A DNA stretch of 27,213 bases from an uncultured Brachyspira sp. Its GTDB lineage: Bacteria > Spirochaetota > Brachyspiria > Brachyspirales > Brachyspiraceae. The stretch's first letter is position 1. Each line of letters opens with the position of its first letter. The position numbers were made by a program, and so were the translations under genes. Location: the NCBI RefSeq assembly GCF_949287625.1, contig NZ_CASEGO010000023.1, forward strand, positions 1 through 27,213, in the 5' to 3' direction. Positions 16,889 through 25,022 of this stretch are shown here, piece after piece. The notes beneath the pieces were generated by a model, which ran no database searches, had not been told where the DNA came from, and worked only from the letters and a program-made list of their open reading frames with translations.

Positions 16889-17300
16889 ATAGCAATAATA
16901 AATAAAAGTTAGCCTAAGACAGTTAGTAAGTTTACCCACTAGCTTATTACAGGCTGAGGCTACCAAGTAGGCACCCTTACGGGTGACATAACAACAAATA
17001 AAAGCAAGAACGAGCCTTCAAGTAAATTCATTTATTTGAAACTATAAGGCGAGCACCCCTACAGGTGATATAACAATAAATAAAAGCGAGAACGAGCCTT
17101 CAAGCAAATTTATTTGCTTGAAATTATTCGGCGAGTTCGAGCATAACAACAAATAAAGTGAGCTGAAGCCAGCTAGTGAGTTTAATTGCTATCTCATTAT
17201 TAGGCTAAGTATAACATAACAATAAATAAAAGCGAGAACGAACCTTCAAGCAAATTTATTTGCTTGAAATTATTTGGCGAGTTCGAGCATAACAATAAAG
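16889..17300 (+). repeat. Array of five alternating hairpin units (order B-A-A-B-A) with a 73-bp period
   Basis: This fills the 503-base gap between metH and the reactivation gene. A linker close to ATAACAAYAAATAAAA recurs at 16988, 17070, 17143, 17216 and 17289, with a looser copy at 16889; the last three intervals are exactly 73 bp. Between linkers lie two unit types. Type A (17004-17069, 17086-17142, 17232-17288) has the stem TTCAAGCAAAT/ATTTGCTTGAA inside GCGAGAACGAGCC...GGCGAGTTCGAGC. Type B (16908-16987, 17158-17215) has the stem TAGTGAG/CTCATTA or TAGTAAG/CTTATTA. Two units end in an alternative small hairpin (CACCCTTACGGGTG at 16972-16985; a related one in 17053-17066). Stem changes are compensatory between copies. 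GC content is visibly higher than the surroundings. Function unknown. Confidence 0.85.
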
Positions 17301-17308
17301 GAAGAATT

Positions 17309-18121
17309 ATGCCAGAAATAAATCATAAAAATCATCAGCATTATATAAATAAACCTCCTTTCTATGGAAGAAAAGTTTTTGAGTTTAATAAAGATATAGA
17401 AAAAGAAGCTTTTGATATGATTAACAAAGTTAGGCTTTTTAGAGCAGGTTTCGGATATTCGGCTAAAAATCAGGACATTGAAAAATATAAAGAGATGATA
17501 AAAACTAAAGTTGAGCCTAAATACGAAGAGATGAAAAATAATATCATGGAAAATAATTTGATTGAACCTGTTATGATTTATGGATTTTATAAAACTACTA
17601 CAGAAAATGATAAACTTTATATATATGATGTTGATTTTAATACTAATCAATTAAAAGATGAAAAAATAGAAATACCATTAGAGCGTATGGAAAAAGAACC
17701 TTATAATTCTATAGTAGATTTTTTTGATAAAGATGAAGACACTATAGGTTTTACACTTGTAAGTCTTGGAGAGAAGTTTGCAGGATTTTTAAAAGGACTT
17801 TATGATAATGATGATTATAAAGATTATTATTTTTATAATGCAATAGGTACACATATTATAGAAAACTATGTTGATATACTTCAAACTCATATGGAAAATT
17901 TACTTAATTTAAAAAATAATGTAAAAAGAAAACATGTAGGCTGCAGATATTCTTTCGGATATAAAGCTCTTACTAACATGTACGGCAACAGAATAATATT
18001 TGATAAATTAAAGCCCGAAGAGTTTAACGTTACCCTTACAGAAAGCTATATGATGGATCCTGAACTTAGTACTTGTGCTATAGTTTCGTTCTGTGAGGAT
18101 TCATATTATTTCGCTAATTAA
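17309..18121 (+). CDS. Stand-alone methionine synthase reactivation (AdoMet-binding) domain protein
   Basis: This 270-residue protein resembles the C-terminal activation domain of MetH, which binds AdoMet and remethylates cob(II)alamin after accidental oxidation. Matching parts are PVMIYGFYK (87-95; 'GlFpA' strand), IGFTLVSLGEKF (146-157; 'DYIGAFAVTGG' strand), the helix IIENYVDILQTHM (183-195), GCRYSFGYKALTNM (211-224; equivalent to the RPAPGYPACPEH segment, Arg213) and VTLTESYMMDPELSTCAIVSF (241-261; the 'LTESFAMWPGASVSG' segment). With metF and metH just upstream the assignment fits well. I place the start at the ATG 17309, which has a strong AAAGGAAG 5 nt upstream; an earlier in-frame TTG at 17264 lies inside the repeat array and has no ribosome site. 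The identity is by eye, so a profile search would settle it. Confidence 0.8.
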   Translation: MPEINHKNHQHYINKPPFYGRKVFEFNKDIEKEAFDMINKVRLFRAGFGYSAKNQDIEKYKEMIKTKVEPKYEEMKNNIMENNLIEPVMIYGFYKTTTENDKLYIYDVDFNTNQLKDEKIEIPLERMEKEPYNSIVDFFDKDEDTIGFTLVSLGEKFAGFLKGLYDNDDYKDYYFYNAIGTHIIENYVDILQTHMENLLNLKNNVKRKHVGCRYSFGYKALTNMYGNRIIFDKLKPEEFNVTLTESYMMDPELSTCAIVSFCEDSYYFAN

Positions 18122-18158
18122 CAACTTTTTTATGATTTTATATATTATAATTATTATA

Positions 18159-18186
18159 TTGACTTTTAATATTTATATTCTATAAT
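18159..18186 (+). promoter_or_regulatory. Predicted sigma-70 promoter for the glycosyltransferase run
   Basis: TTGACT (18159-18164) and a perfect TATAAT (18181-18186), 16 nt apart, give the strongest promoter match in the window. The predicted leader is about 70 nt to the ATG at 18265. Confidence 0.65.
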
Positions 18187-18264
18187 TGAAAAATAATATA
18201 AAAGACAGATATTATTTTTATAGTTTAAATATAAAATATATTAATTATGGAATCAGAGTAATAT

Positions 18265-19473
18265 ATGAATAGAATTCCCTTTTTTTCAATAATTGTACCT
18301 GTTTATAATACAGAACAGTATCTAAAAAGGTGTTTAGACAGTATTGTTAATCAAACATTTAAAGATATAGAGATAATAATAGTTAATGATCATTCTCCTA
18401 AAAACTGTGATGAAATAATTTCTCAATATAAAGATGAAAGAATTATTTATATAAAACATGAAGTAAACAAAGGACTATTACTAGCCAGAAAAATAGGAAA
18501 TATAAAAGCATCAGGAAAATATATTATTTATGTGGATTCTGATGATGAAGTTAATATAAATATGTGTAATGATGTATACAAAGAATGTCAAAAAAAAAAT
18601 TACGATGTTATACATTTCAATACAAAGGCAATTTTAGATGATAATATTAATATATCTAAAAAAGATAAAGAAAGATTGAGAATGAAAGCAGAATGGTATG
18701 TATCTTCAAGAAGAAGTTTAATAAATGAAAAATATTTATTATATGAAGTGATAGAAGAGAAAATACCTCATAATATGTGGGGAAAAGCTTATAAGACAAG
18801 CATAATAAAAAAAATTACTGAATATATACCAGATATAAAACTTATGAATGCTGAAGATATGCTGCAGTCATTAATGATATATTATTTTGCTGAATCTTAC
18901 TGTACAATTAGTAATCAATTATATTATTATTATATAAGTATAGGAGAAAGCAATAAAAATACATCTAATTTAAGTTATAATTCTTATAATTATTTATGTG
19001 AATGTTCGTCAATAGCATGTAAAGAGTTTTTTAATTTTTTAGAAAAACAAGGTACTGAAATATTATATGGAACTTATTATTATAAAATATATTATAATCA
19101 ATATAGATTCCTAAAGGAAAAAATAGTTGATAATGAAAATAAAAAAGAGTTTGAAAAAATACTTGAAACTCATTTTGATACTAATATAATAGATAAATAT
19201 TTAAAATTAAAAGAGTATGAAGATATTAAATTAAATAAATATGAAAAAATTATAAATAAACTTATCCCGTATTTTTTTTCTATAATTATGTTTGAATACT
19301 ATATTAATATAAAAATATTTGGAATAAAAATAAATTTAAAAAAAAATAAAAGTTTTAAAGAACCAATAGTTATATCCTTTAACTCATTATTAAAAAATAT
19401 TTTTTCAATAAATACAGATAATAAAAAAGATAAATATATTAAAATATTGTTTATGAAAATTAAACTTAAATAG
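18265..19473 (+). CDS. Family 2 glycosyltransferase (first of tandem pair)
   Basis: The product has 402 residues. It opens with a GT-A fold: FFSIIVPVYNT (6-16), the nucleotide-binding NDHSP (41-45) and DSDD (91-94) as the metal-binding DxD. An acidic pair at 197-198 (NAEDM), after NMWGKAYK (170-177), is in the position of the catalytic base in WaaE/EpsE-like GT2 enzymes. The sugar donor and acceptor cannot be told. The C-terminal third is basic and hydrophobic and includes the tail-like motifs IFGIKINLKK and, at the very end, YIKILFMKIKLK; similar tails occur on the other glycosyltransferases here. It has no signal peptide and is probably membrane-associated at the cytoplasmic face. It ends 6 bases before its paralogue and has its own promoter. 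Confidence 0.9.
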   Translation: MNRIPFFSIIVPVYNTEQYLKRCLDSIVNQTFKDIEIIIVNDHSPKNCDEIISQYKDERIIYIKHEVNKGLLLARKIGNIKASGKYIIYVDSDDEVNINMCNDVYKECQKKNYDVIHFNTKAILDDNINISKKDKERLRMKAEWYVSSRRSLINEKYLLYEVIEEKIPHNMWGKAYKTSIIKKITEYIPDIKLMNAEDMLQSLMIYYFAESYCTISNQLYYYYISIGESNKNTSNLSYNSYNYLCECSSIACKEFFNFLEKQGTEILYGTYYYKIYYNQYRFLKEKIVDNENKKEFEKILETHFDTNIIDKYLKLKEYEDIKLNKYEKIINKLIPYFFSIIMFEYYINIKIFGIKINLKKNKSFKEPIVISFNSLLKNIFSINTDNKKDKYIKILFMKIKLK

Positions 19474-19479
19474 GACTTT

Positions 19480-20715
19480 ATGGAAACTATATATAATAAA
19501 ATATTAAAAAATTTAGAATTATCAAAAAAATACAAAAGCAGTGTATATTTTTCTATAATTATACCTGTTCATAATACTGAAAAATATCTAAAAAGATGTT
19601 TAGACAGTGTGTTAAATCAATCATTTAAAGACTTGGAAGTAATTATTGTTAATGACTGCTCTCCCGGTAATTGCGAAGAAATTATTTTATCATACAAAGA
19701 CGATAGAATAAAATATATAAAAAATGAACAAAACTTAGGAAGTGCATGGAGTAGGGTTACTGGATTAAGTTATTCTAAAGGTAAATATGTACATTTTATA
19801 GATAGTGATGATATGGTTGCAGAAGAATGCTACATTAAAATAAAAAAATATTTAAATAACAAATATGAGGTTTTATGTTTTAATGGATACAATTTTTTTG
19901 ATGATCATATTGATGAACCAAAATATCATGTTGTAAGTAATAGTAAATTATATGGAAAAAGAGCCGCATTTGATGATATGTTTTTTACTGATAATCCGCT
20001 TAGAACATTATGGGCTAGGGTATTTAAGAGAGATATTGCTATAGAAGGTGCTAAATATATGCCTAAAGATTATACTTGTGTTGCTGATGATTGGATATTT
20101 AATTTATTCATACTTTTTCATGCTAAAAGTTATAGAAGCATATCTGATATGTATTATTATTATTATCAGGATAATCCAAATGCTATCACCGCAATAGTTG
20201 AAAATAAAAAAGAACATAATATTAATTTTAATAAACTAAATAAAAATATAAAACAGGCATTTATATCATATAATTCTGTTGTTGAATTTTTAAAATTAAA
20301 AAAGGTTTGGAATATTTATAGAAATTCGTGGATGCTCTATATAATAAGAGATTTGAAATATAGTTTTATAGAGCCTTTTAAAAATTTTGACGGATATTTT
20401 GATTATTTATACAATGAAGACAAAGATAAATATTTAAAAGAAAGCCTAGAATATTTTAATTCAAATATATCAAATTTAAATATATTAAATTTTTTATACA
20501 ATAATTTGATTGAATCATCTGGAACTTTTGAAAAAAAATTATTTAGATATACATTAATTTCTCAATTCTATAAAATTTATAAAGCTGTTACTAGAGTAAG
20601 AAATTATCCTCAGGCATTATTTAATATAAGCATTACAAAAACAAATGAATATAGACGAATGTATATAAGATTTTTATTTTTTAAATTAACAATAAGATTA
20701 AAACCAAAAAAATAA
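19480..20715 (+). CDS. Family 2 glycosyltransferase (second of tandem pair)
   Basis: The 411-residue product is a paralogue of the preceding gene: the first 110 residues of the GT-A domain align closely (SIIIPVHNTEKYLKRCLDS at 25-43 versus SIIVPVYNTEQYLKRCLDS). NDCSP (58-62) and DSDD (108-111) are the nucleotide- and metal-binding motifs. TLWARVFK (176-183) and ADDW (202-205) mark the acceptor side with the likely catalytic base. It has a 20-residue N-terminal extension. The C-terminus RFLFFKLTIRLKPKK is basic, like the tails of its neighbours. AGGA (19472-19475) overlaps the upstream stop codon and serves this start, so the genes are translationally linked. It probably adds a different sugar to the same glycan. 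Confidence 0.9.
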   Translation: METIYNKILKNLELSKKYKSSVYFSIIIPVHNTEKYLKRCLDSVLNQSFKDLEVIIVNDCSPGNCEEIILSYKDDRIKYIKNEQNLGSAWSRVTGLSYSKGKYVHFIDSDDMVAEECYIKIKKYLNNKYEVLCFNGYNFFDDHIDEPKYHVVSNSKLYGKRAAFDDMFFTDNPLRTLWARVFKRDIAIEGAKYMPKDYTCVADDWIFNLFILFHAKSYRSISDMYYYYYQDNPNAITAIVENKKEHNINFNKLNKNIKQAFISYNSVVEFLKLKKVWNIYRNSWMLYIIRDLKYSFIEPFKNFDGYFDYLYNEDKDKYLKESLEYFNSNISNLNILNFLYNNLIESSGTFEKKLFRYTLISQFYKIYKAVTRVRNYPQALFNISITKTNEYRRMYIRFLFFKLTIRLKPKK

Positions 20716-20842
20716 TATGCTTAATATTTTTTATTATTTAACAATATTTAATCTAGTATAAAATAATAAAAGATGTTAAAATACAAATATTAATAATACA
20801 TTTAATTGTTATTTTTAATTAATAAAAAGGAGAATAATTTAT

Positions 20843-21949
20843 ATGTACAAATATTTGATAGTTGGTGCAGGAATTTCAGGAGCAGTACTCGCAAATCTAA
20901 TAGCTGAGAAATTAAATAAAAAAGTATTAGTAATAGATAGAAAAAATCATATAGCTGGAAACTGTTATGATTATAAAGATGAAAACAATATAACCGTGCA
21001 TAAATATGGACCTCATATATTCCATACAAACAATAAAGAAGTTTGGGACTATTTATCAAAATTTACAAAATGGCATTACTTTTATTTGAAACCTAATGCT
21101 ATTATAGAAGGGAATAAAGTTTCACTTCCTTTTACATTAAAAACTTTAAGAGAAGTATTTTCACCTGCTATGGCTGAGAGAATAGAAAATAAATTATTAT
21201 CAGCTTATGGTTATGGAGTAAAGGTGCCAATACTGGATTTTCAAAATAGTACTGATGAAGATTTAAAATTTATTGGTAAATATGTATACGAAAATGTTTT
21301 CAAAAATTATACTATGAAGCAATGGGGATTAAAACCAGAAGAAATAGATCCTACTGTAACAGCAAGAGTACCTATATATATATCTAATGATGTAAGGTAT
21401 TTTCAGGATAAATATCAGGCTATACCATTAAATGGTTATACTGAAATGATATCAAATATATTAAATCATAAAAATATAACTGTAAAATTAAATACAGATT
21501 GTAAAGAGTTAGATTTAAATAATTTTAAATCTATATATTATACTGGTGCTATAGATGAATATTTTAATTATAAATATGGGGAACTTCCATATAGAAGCCT
21601 AAGATTTGATGTACAAACTATAAATAAAGAATATTATCAAAATACTGTTGTTACTAATTATCCAAATGATTACGATTTTACACGTATTACAGAACACAAA
21701 TATTTTTTAGATGAGAAAAGTGAAAAAACTACTATCTCTATTGAATATCCTGAAGCTTTTGAAATTGGTAAAAATGAAAGGTATTATCCAATTTCAAATG
21801 AAAAAAATAATTCGCTTTATAATAAATATTTAGATGAAGCTAAAAACAATCAAAATTTACATTTCTTTGGAAGACTTGGCGATTATAAATACTATAATAT
21901 GGATCTTGCTGTTGAAAGAGTATTAAAATTATTTAATGATATTTGTTAA
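20843..21949 (+). CDS. glf: UDP-galactopyranose mutase
   Basis: This is an FAD enzyme that interconverts UDP-galactopyranose and UDP-galactofuranose, the donor for galactofuranose in surface glycans. The length (368) is typical of bacterial Glf. GAGISGAVLAN (8-18) is the Rossmann FAD loop with the second-strand acid in VIDRKNHIAGN (30-40). HKYGPHIFHT (53-62) is the hallmark substrate/flavin segment, and PFTLKTL, MKQWGLKP, ARVPIYISND and YQAIPLNGYTEM follow in the usual order. FFGRLGDYKYYNMDLAV near the end is the C-terminal FAD-binding motif with the conserved Arg. The ribosome site AAGGAG (20827-20832) is strong, though spaced 10 nt. A 127-base gap separates it from the upstream glycosyltransferase. 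A strong terminator follows. Confidence 0.97.
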   Translation: MYKYLIVGAGISGAVLANLIAEKLNKKVLVIDRKNHIAGNCYDYKDENNITVHKYGPHIFHTNNKEVWDYLSKFTKWHYFYLKPNAIIEGNKVSLPFTLKTLREVFSPAMAERIENKLLSAYGYGVKVPILDFQNSTDEDLKFIGKYVYENVFKNYTMKQWGLKPEEIDPTVTARVPIYISNDVRYFQDKYQAIPLNGYTEMISNILNHKNITVKLNTDCKELDLNNFKSIYYTGAIDEYFNYKYGELPYRSLRFDVQTINKEYYQNTVVTNYPNDYDFTRITEHKYFLDEKSEKTTISIEYPEAFEIGKNERYYPISNEKNNSLYNKYLDEAKNNQNLHFFGRLGDYKYYNMDLAVERVLKLFNDIC

Positions 21950-22041
21950 TTATATATTTATACTATTATATGTAGTAATATTATTTTGTATACTAAAATA
22001 TAATAATTTATATTTATAGAACTAATTGATTAAAAAATATG

Positions 22042-22085
22042 ACCTATACTGAAATATAAAATTTCAGTATAGGTTGAGTTTTTTT
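22042..22085. terminator. Bidirectional rho-independent terminator between glf and the methyltransferase
   Basis: Two perfectly complementary 14-bp arms (22042-22055 and 22061-22074) flank a 5-nt loop. On the plus strand a T run follows (22079-22085) to end glf. On the minus strand the complement of 22035-22040 gives a U run to end the convergent operon. Confidence 0.88.
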
Positions 22086-22131
22086 GTATTTTACATTATT
22101 ATAAAAACATATGTAATCTTTGCATATTAAT

Positions 22132-23175
22132 TCATGGTCTGGTCTGGTCTGGTCTGGTCTGGTCTGGTCTGGTCTGGTCTGGTCTGGTCTGGTAAATTTT
22201 ATTTCTAAAATTATTACGTAACTTTTTATTTGGTATACACCAAGCAATACTGTTGATTAGGTTATCTAATTTTTTATTAGTATTATATATTTCGTTATTT
22301 ATGATATCAATTTTTTGATTTAAATCATTCGTTGAGATGTTTATAGTTTCTGTTTTAGTATTTTGTTCATTAAATTTAGATTTAGTATACTCTAATATTT
22401 TTTTATATGTTTCTACAAACATTGGGTTATAATGTTTTTTTAAATTATTTATAATATATGTATTATCTTCTTCTGATGGAATATATTTCCAAGGTAATGT
22501 TAATAGGAAAAATACATCTTCTATATATTCCATAAAATTATCATCCAATATTATTGCACCTATGTTAGGATAGTTAAATGTATCATTATAAAACATATCA
22601 TCATTTGGGTAGAATTTTTTACCTTTTATAGTAGAAAATAAAGAACCGCAAGTTGTATCATATTCTGGATATGTATTGTGTAATTCTATATCATGTATTA
22701 TAACTATTGCATTTTTTGACAAAAATGGTGCTATTAATAAAAAATCTAAAAATTCACCAGGGTGGACATGAGCAGCATCCAATATACATAATTCTATATC
22801 GCTACCTATTTCTTCAATAAATTTAGATACAATATTTCCTCTATATATTTTCCATTTATTCATTAAATTAGGACATTTTTCTTCAACAACAAATCCTGAT
22901 AATTTAGCATTATCTCTATGCCATTGTTTTAGTATGTCAATAGAATATAGCTTACTATCATCTATATCTTTTATAGCATTTAAGATTATAGCACTGTTAA
23001 CTCCGGCAGACACACCAACTTCCAATATTTTTTTAGGTTTTATTTTTCTAATAATTCCATTTATAAAATATCTTTGAATTTCAGACATTAAACTAAATTC
23101 TATATAATTAGATAGTTGACTAATAGCTTCATCAGCATATTTTCTCTCATAATTTTCAAAATTTACAAATTCCAT
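22132..23175 (-). CDS. SAM-dependent class I methyltransferase with microsatellite-encoded C-terminal tail
   Basis: The product has 347 residues. EVGVSAGVNSAI (52-63) is the SAM-binding glycine loop, YSID (77-80) the acidic residue after strand 2, LDAAHVHPGEFLDFLL (132-147) and IIHDIELHN (159-167) the strand 4-5 region with likely metal or catalytic residues. This resembles the Methyltransf_24 / cephalosporin-hydroxylase-like group common in sugar clusters; the substrate is unknown. A short coiled coil (about 283-308) precedes AWCIPNKKLRNNFRNK (311-326), a basic tail motif. The gene then runs into the (AGACC)11 tract, encoding TRPDQ repeats from 330 to the stop at 22132. Changing the copy number alters the reading frame after the tract. 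AGGAG overlaps the upstream stop region as ribosome site. It is the last gene of the minus-strand operon. Confidence 0.85.
   Translation of the reverse strand: MEFVNFENYERKYADEAISQLSNYIEFSLMSEIQRYFINGIIRKIKPKKILEVGVSAGVNSAIILNAIKDIDDSKLYSIDILKQWHRDNAKLSGFVVEEKCPNLMNKWKIYRGNIVSKFIEEIGSDIELCILDAAHVHPGEFLDFLLIAPFLSKNAIVIIHDIELHNTYPEYDTTCGSLFSTIKGKKFYPNDDMFYNDTFNYPNIGAIILDDNFMEYIEDVFFLLTLPWKYIPSEEDNTYIINNLKKHYNPMFVETYKKILEYTKSKFNEQNTKTETINISTNDLNQKIDIINNEIYNTNKKLDNLINSIAWCIPNKKLRNNFRNKIYQTRPDQTRPDQTRPDQTRP
22135..22193. repeat. Pentanucleotide microsatellite (GGTCT)11
   Basis: Eleven perfect copies (22136-22190) plus partial units at both ends, no interruptions. On the minus strand it reads AGACC and lies within the 3' end of the methyltransferase gene. 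Such perfect short tandem repeats change length by polymerase slippage. Neither strand has a stop codon in any frame of the repeat. Confidence 0.97.
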
Positions 23176-23184
23176 ATATTTCTC

Positions 23185-25020
23185 CTAATTACTTTTGATA
23201 GTTATTTTTATTCCCAAAATTCTTATAATTTCATATCTTTCATTTTTTTCAATTGAAAATATATAATTATACCATTTTTTTGAGCTATTATTTTTTTGTA
23301 TATGATTTTTATAATCTTTTTTATATGGTGTATATTTTATATAGTCCCAATATCTTTCTGCTAAAGGATGACGGCATCCTTCTTGCCATGGCTTTATATC
23401 ACCTGAGTAATGTATAATTACAGGTGATTGTTTAGCAAAATTCATTTCTTCATCAGAGTATAAAGAATGCTGTCCATCAAAATATGCCGTTTGCTGCAAG
23501 TTATATTTTGGAGATATGAAATATATATTATCTTTGAATGTATAATTTATAACATCCTGATCTTGCCATTTTAATTTATTTTCTTTTATTAATATACTAG
23601 TATTATCAAATAAAGTATCTATAATATTATCATTTATCCATTTTTCTATATTTATCAATAATATTCCAGCATTAGCTGTTTTATTTAAATTTAATATATT
23701 TTGTATTTCATTATGATAATAATCCCATAACTCTTCAACAGTAGCTATATAATAATTATCTATGTTAGTATTCCAAAATAAATTTAAACTATTAGTTACA
23801 ATAATGTCACAATCAAAGTAAAAACATTTTTTTAATTCAGGTTTAATTTTAGGTATTATGTATCTATAATATGTAGTTTTTGTTATATATTTGCATACTT
23901 CTGTAATTGGACAATTATTAAATAAGTTGTCATCTATTTTTATAAATTCTACATTAAAATCTTTTATTTGTTTTAATTTAATAATATTTTTTTTATTATT
24001 TGAACTGATACCACCATCTAAAATATAAAAATTAAAATGATCTATTGGCAATGAATTTATTAAAATAGATGCTATAGCAACACATAAACATTTAGCATAA
24101 TTATCATCTGAAGCAAAAAATATATGAATATCAGATTCAATACCACAGTATTTTTCTATAAGATAATTTACTGCATTTTTAGATATAGAACTATTTACTT
24201 CCATTTTTTTTAGTATTTTATACAAAAAAATTGAATTATTATTTTCAATAGGACATACCACAAAATCAGATATTATTTTATTTGATAATTCTTTATCAAA
24301 ATAATTACTTAATAAATCCATACGTATATCATTGGCAATTTGTCGTTGCACAGTTAACAATGAAATATCTTCTGATACTCTATTATAATGTCGTCTATAT
24401 TTTAATAATATCTCTGGAATATTGCTAATTTTTCCATTATTTTCTATTATTGTTTTCCACATAATATAATCTTCAGAATATTCATGTTTTTTGGAATATG
24501 TAATATTATATTTCTCTAAAAAATCTTTTCTAATCATTACAGATGGGTGACATATTGGATTAAAGAAAGTCATTAAAATTTTTAAAACTTCATTATCTGA
24601 TTCTATTATCCAAGATTTATATCTATTATTTTCGTTATCAAATATTTCTATAAATGTACCTAATACAGCAATATCTTCATTATTTTCCAAAAAATCTACT
24701 TGCTTTTTTAATCTTTCAGGTAAAGATATATCATCATCATCCATTCTGGCTATATATTTACCTTTGGCAATTTTTAAAGCTTTATTTAAAGAGTATACAT
24801 AGCAATAATTTTTATCATTTCTAAATGGTAAAATTCTTTTATCTTTTTCCGCATATTCTTTTACAACTTCAAATGTTTTATCAGTTGAACAATCATCTAT
24901 TATAATAAATTCAAAATTTGTATATGTTTGATTAAGTATTGATTCTATAGATTCCACTACATATTTTTCTCTATTATAGCATGGCATTATAACCGATACT
25001 AAAGGGGATTTATCATTCAT
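23185..25020 (-). CDS. Two-domain glycosyltransferase: GT2 fused to GT8
   Basis: The 611-residue product carries two catalytic modules. Residues 6 to about 250 are a GT2 domain: PLVSVIMPCYN (6-16), IIIDDCS (39-45), ARMDDDD (91-97, metal site) and YSEDY (181-185, likely base). Residues 297 to about 570 are a GT8 (retaining, galactosyl/glucosyltransferase-like) domain: IFFASDDNYAK (300-310), YFDCDIIV (401-408, the DxD), ANAGILLINIEKW (449-461), WQDQDVIN (485-492) and HYSGDIKPW (537-545). It could therefore add two sugars in sequence. The C-terminus RILGIKITIK (600-609) is the recurring basic tail. AGGA (25029-25032), inside the end of the upstream gene, is the ribosome site, and only 2 bases separate the two genes. 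Confidence 0.92.
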   Translation of the reverse strand: MNDKSPLVSVIMPCYNREKYVVESIESILNQTYTNFEFIIIDDCSTDKTFEVVKEYAEKDKRILPFRNDKNYCYVYSLNKALKIAKGKYIARMDDDDISLPERLKKQVDFLENNEDIAVLGTFIEIFDNENNRYKSWIIESDNEVLKILMTFFNPICHPSVMIRKDFLEKYNITYSKKHEYSEDYIMWKTIIENNGKISNIPEILLKYRRHYNRVSEDISLLTVQRQIANDIRMDLLSNYFDKELSNKIISDFVVCPIENNNSIFLYKILKKMEVNSSISKNAVNYLIEKYCGIESDIHIFFASDDNYAKCLCVAIASILINSLPIDHFNFYILDGGISSNNKKNIIKLKQIKDFNVEFIKIDDNLFNNCPITEVCKYITKTTYYRYIIPKIKPELKKCFYFDCDIIVTNSLNLFWNTNIDNYYIATVEELWDYYHNEIQNILNLNKTANAGILLINIEKWINDNIIDTLFDNTSILIKENKLKWQDQDVINYTFKDNIYFISPKYNLQQTAYFDGQHSLYSDEEMNFAKQSPVIIHYSGDIKPWQEGCRHPLAERYWDYIKYTPYKKDYKNHIQKNNSSKKWYNYIFSIEKNERYEIIRILGIKITIKSN

Positions 25021-25022
25021 TA

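Noticed and set aside
16889..17300. CRISPR array or tRNA cluster
   Set aside because: Units alternate and differ, with no unique spacers between identical short repeats. GTTCGAGC looks like a T-loop, but no acceptor or anticodon stems fit.
17264..17308. In-frame TTG extension of the reactivation gene by 15 codons
   Set aside because: It lies inside the repeat unit and has no ribosome site, while the ATG at 17309 has a strong one.
20708..20739. Weak hairpin after the second GT2 gene
   Set aside because: The 8-bp stem is only A/T and typical of background in this DNA; not a convincing terminator.
22044..22247. Separate 67-codon minus-strand ORF containing TRPDQ repeats
   Set aside because: It is the alternative reading frame of the methyltransferase 3' end across the microsatellite, not an independent gene; discussed as a phase variant.
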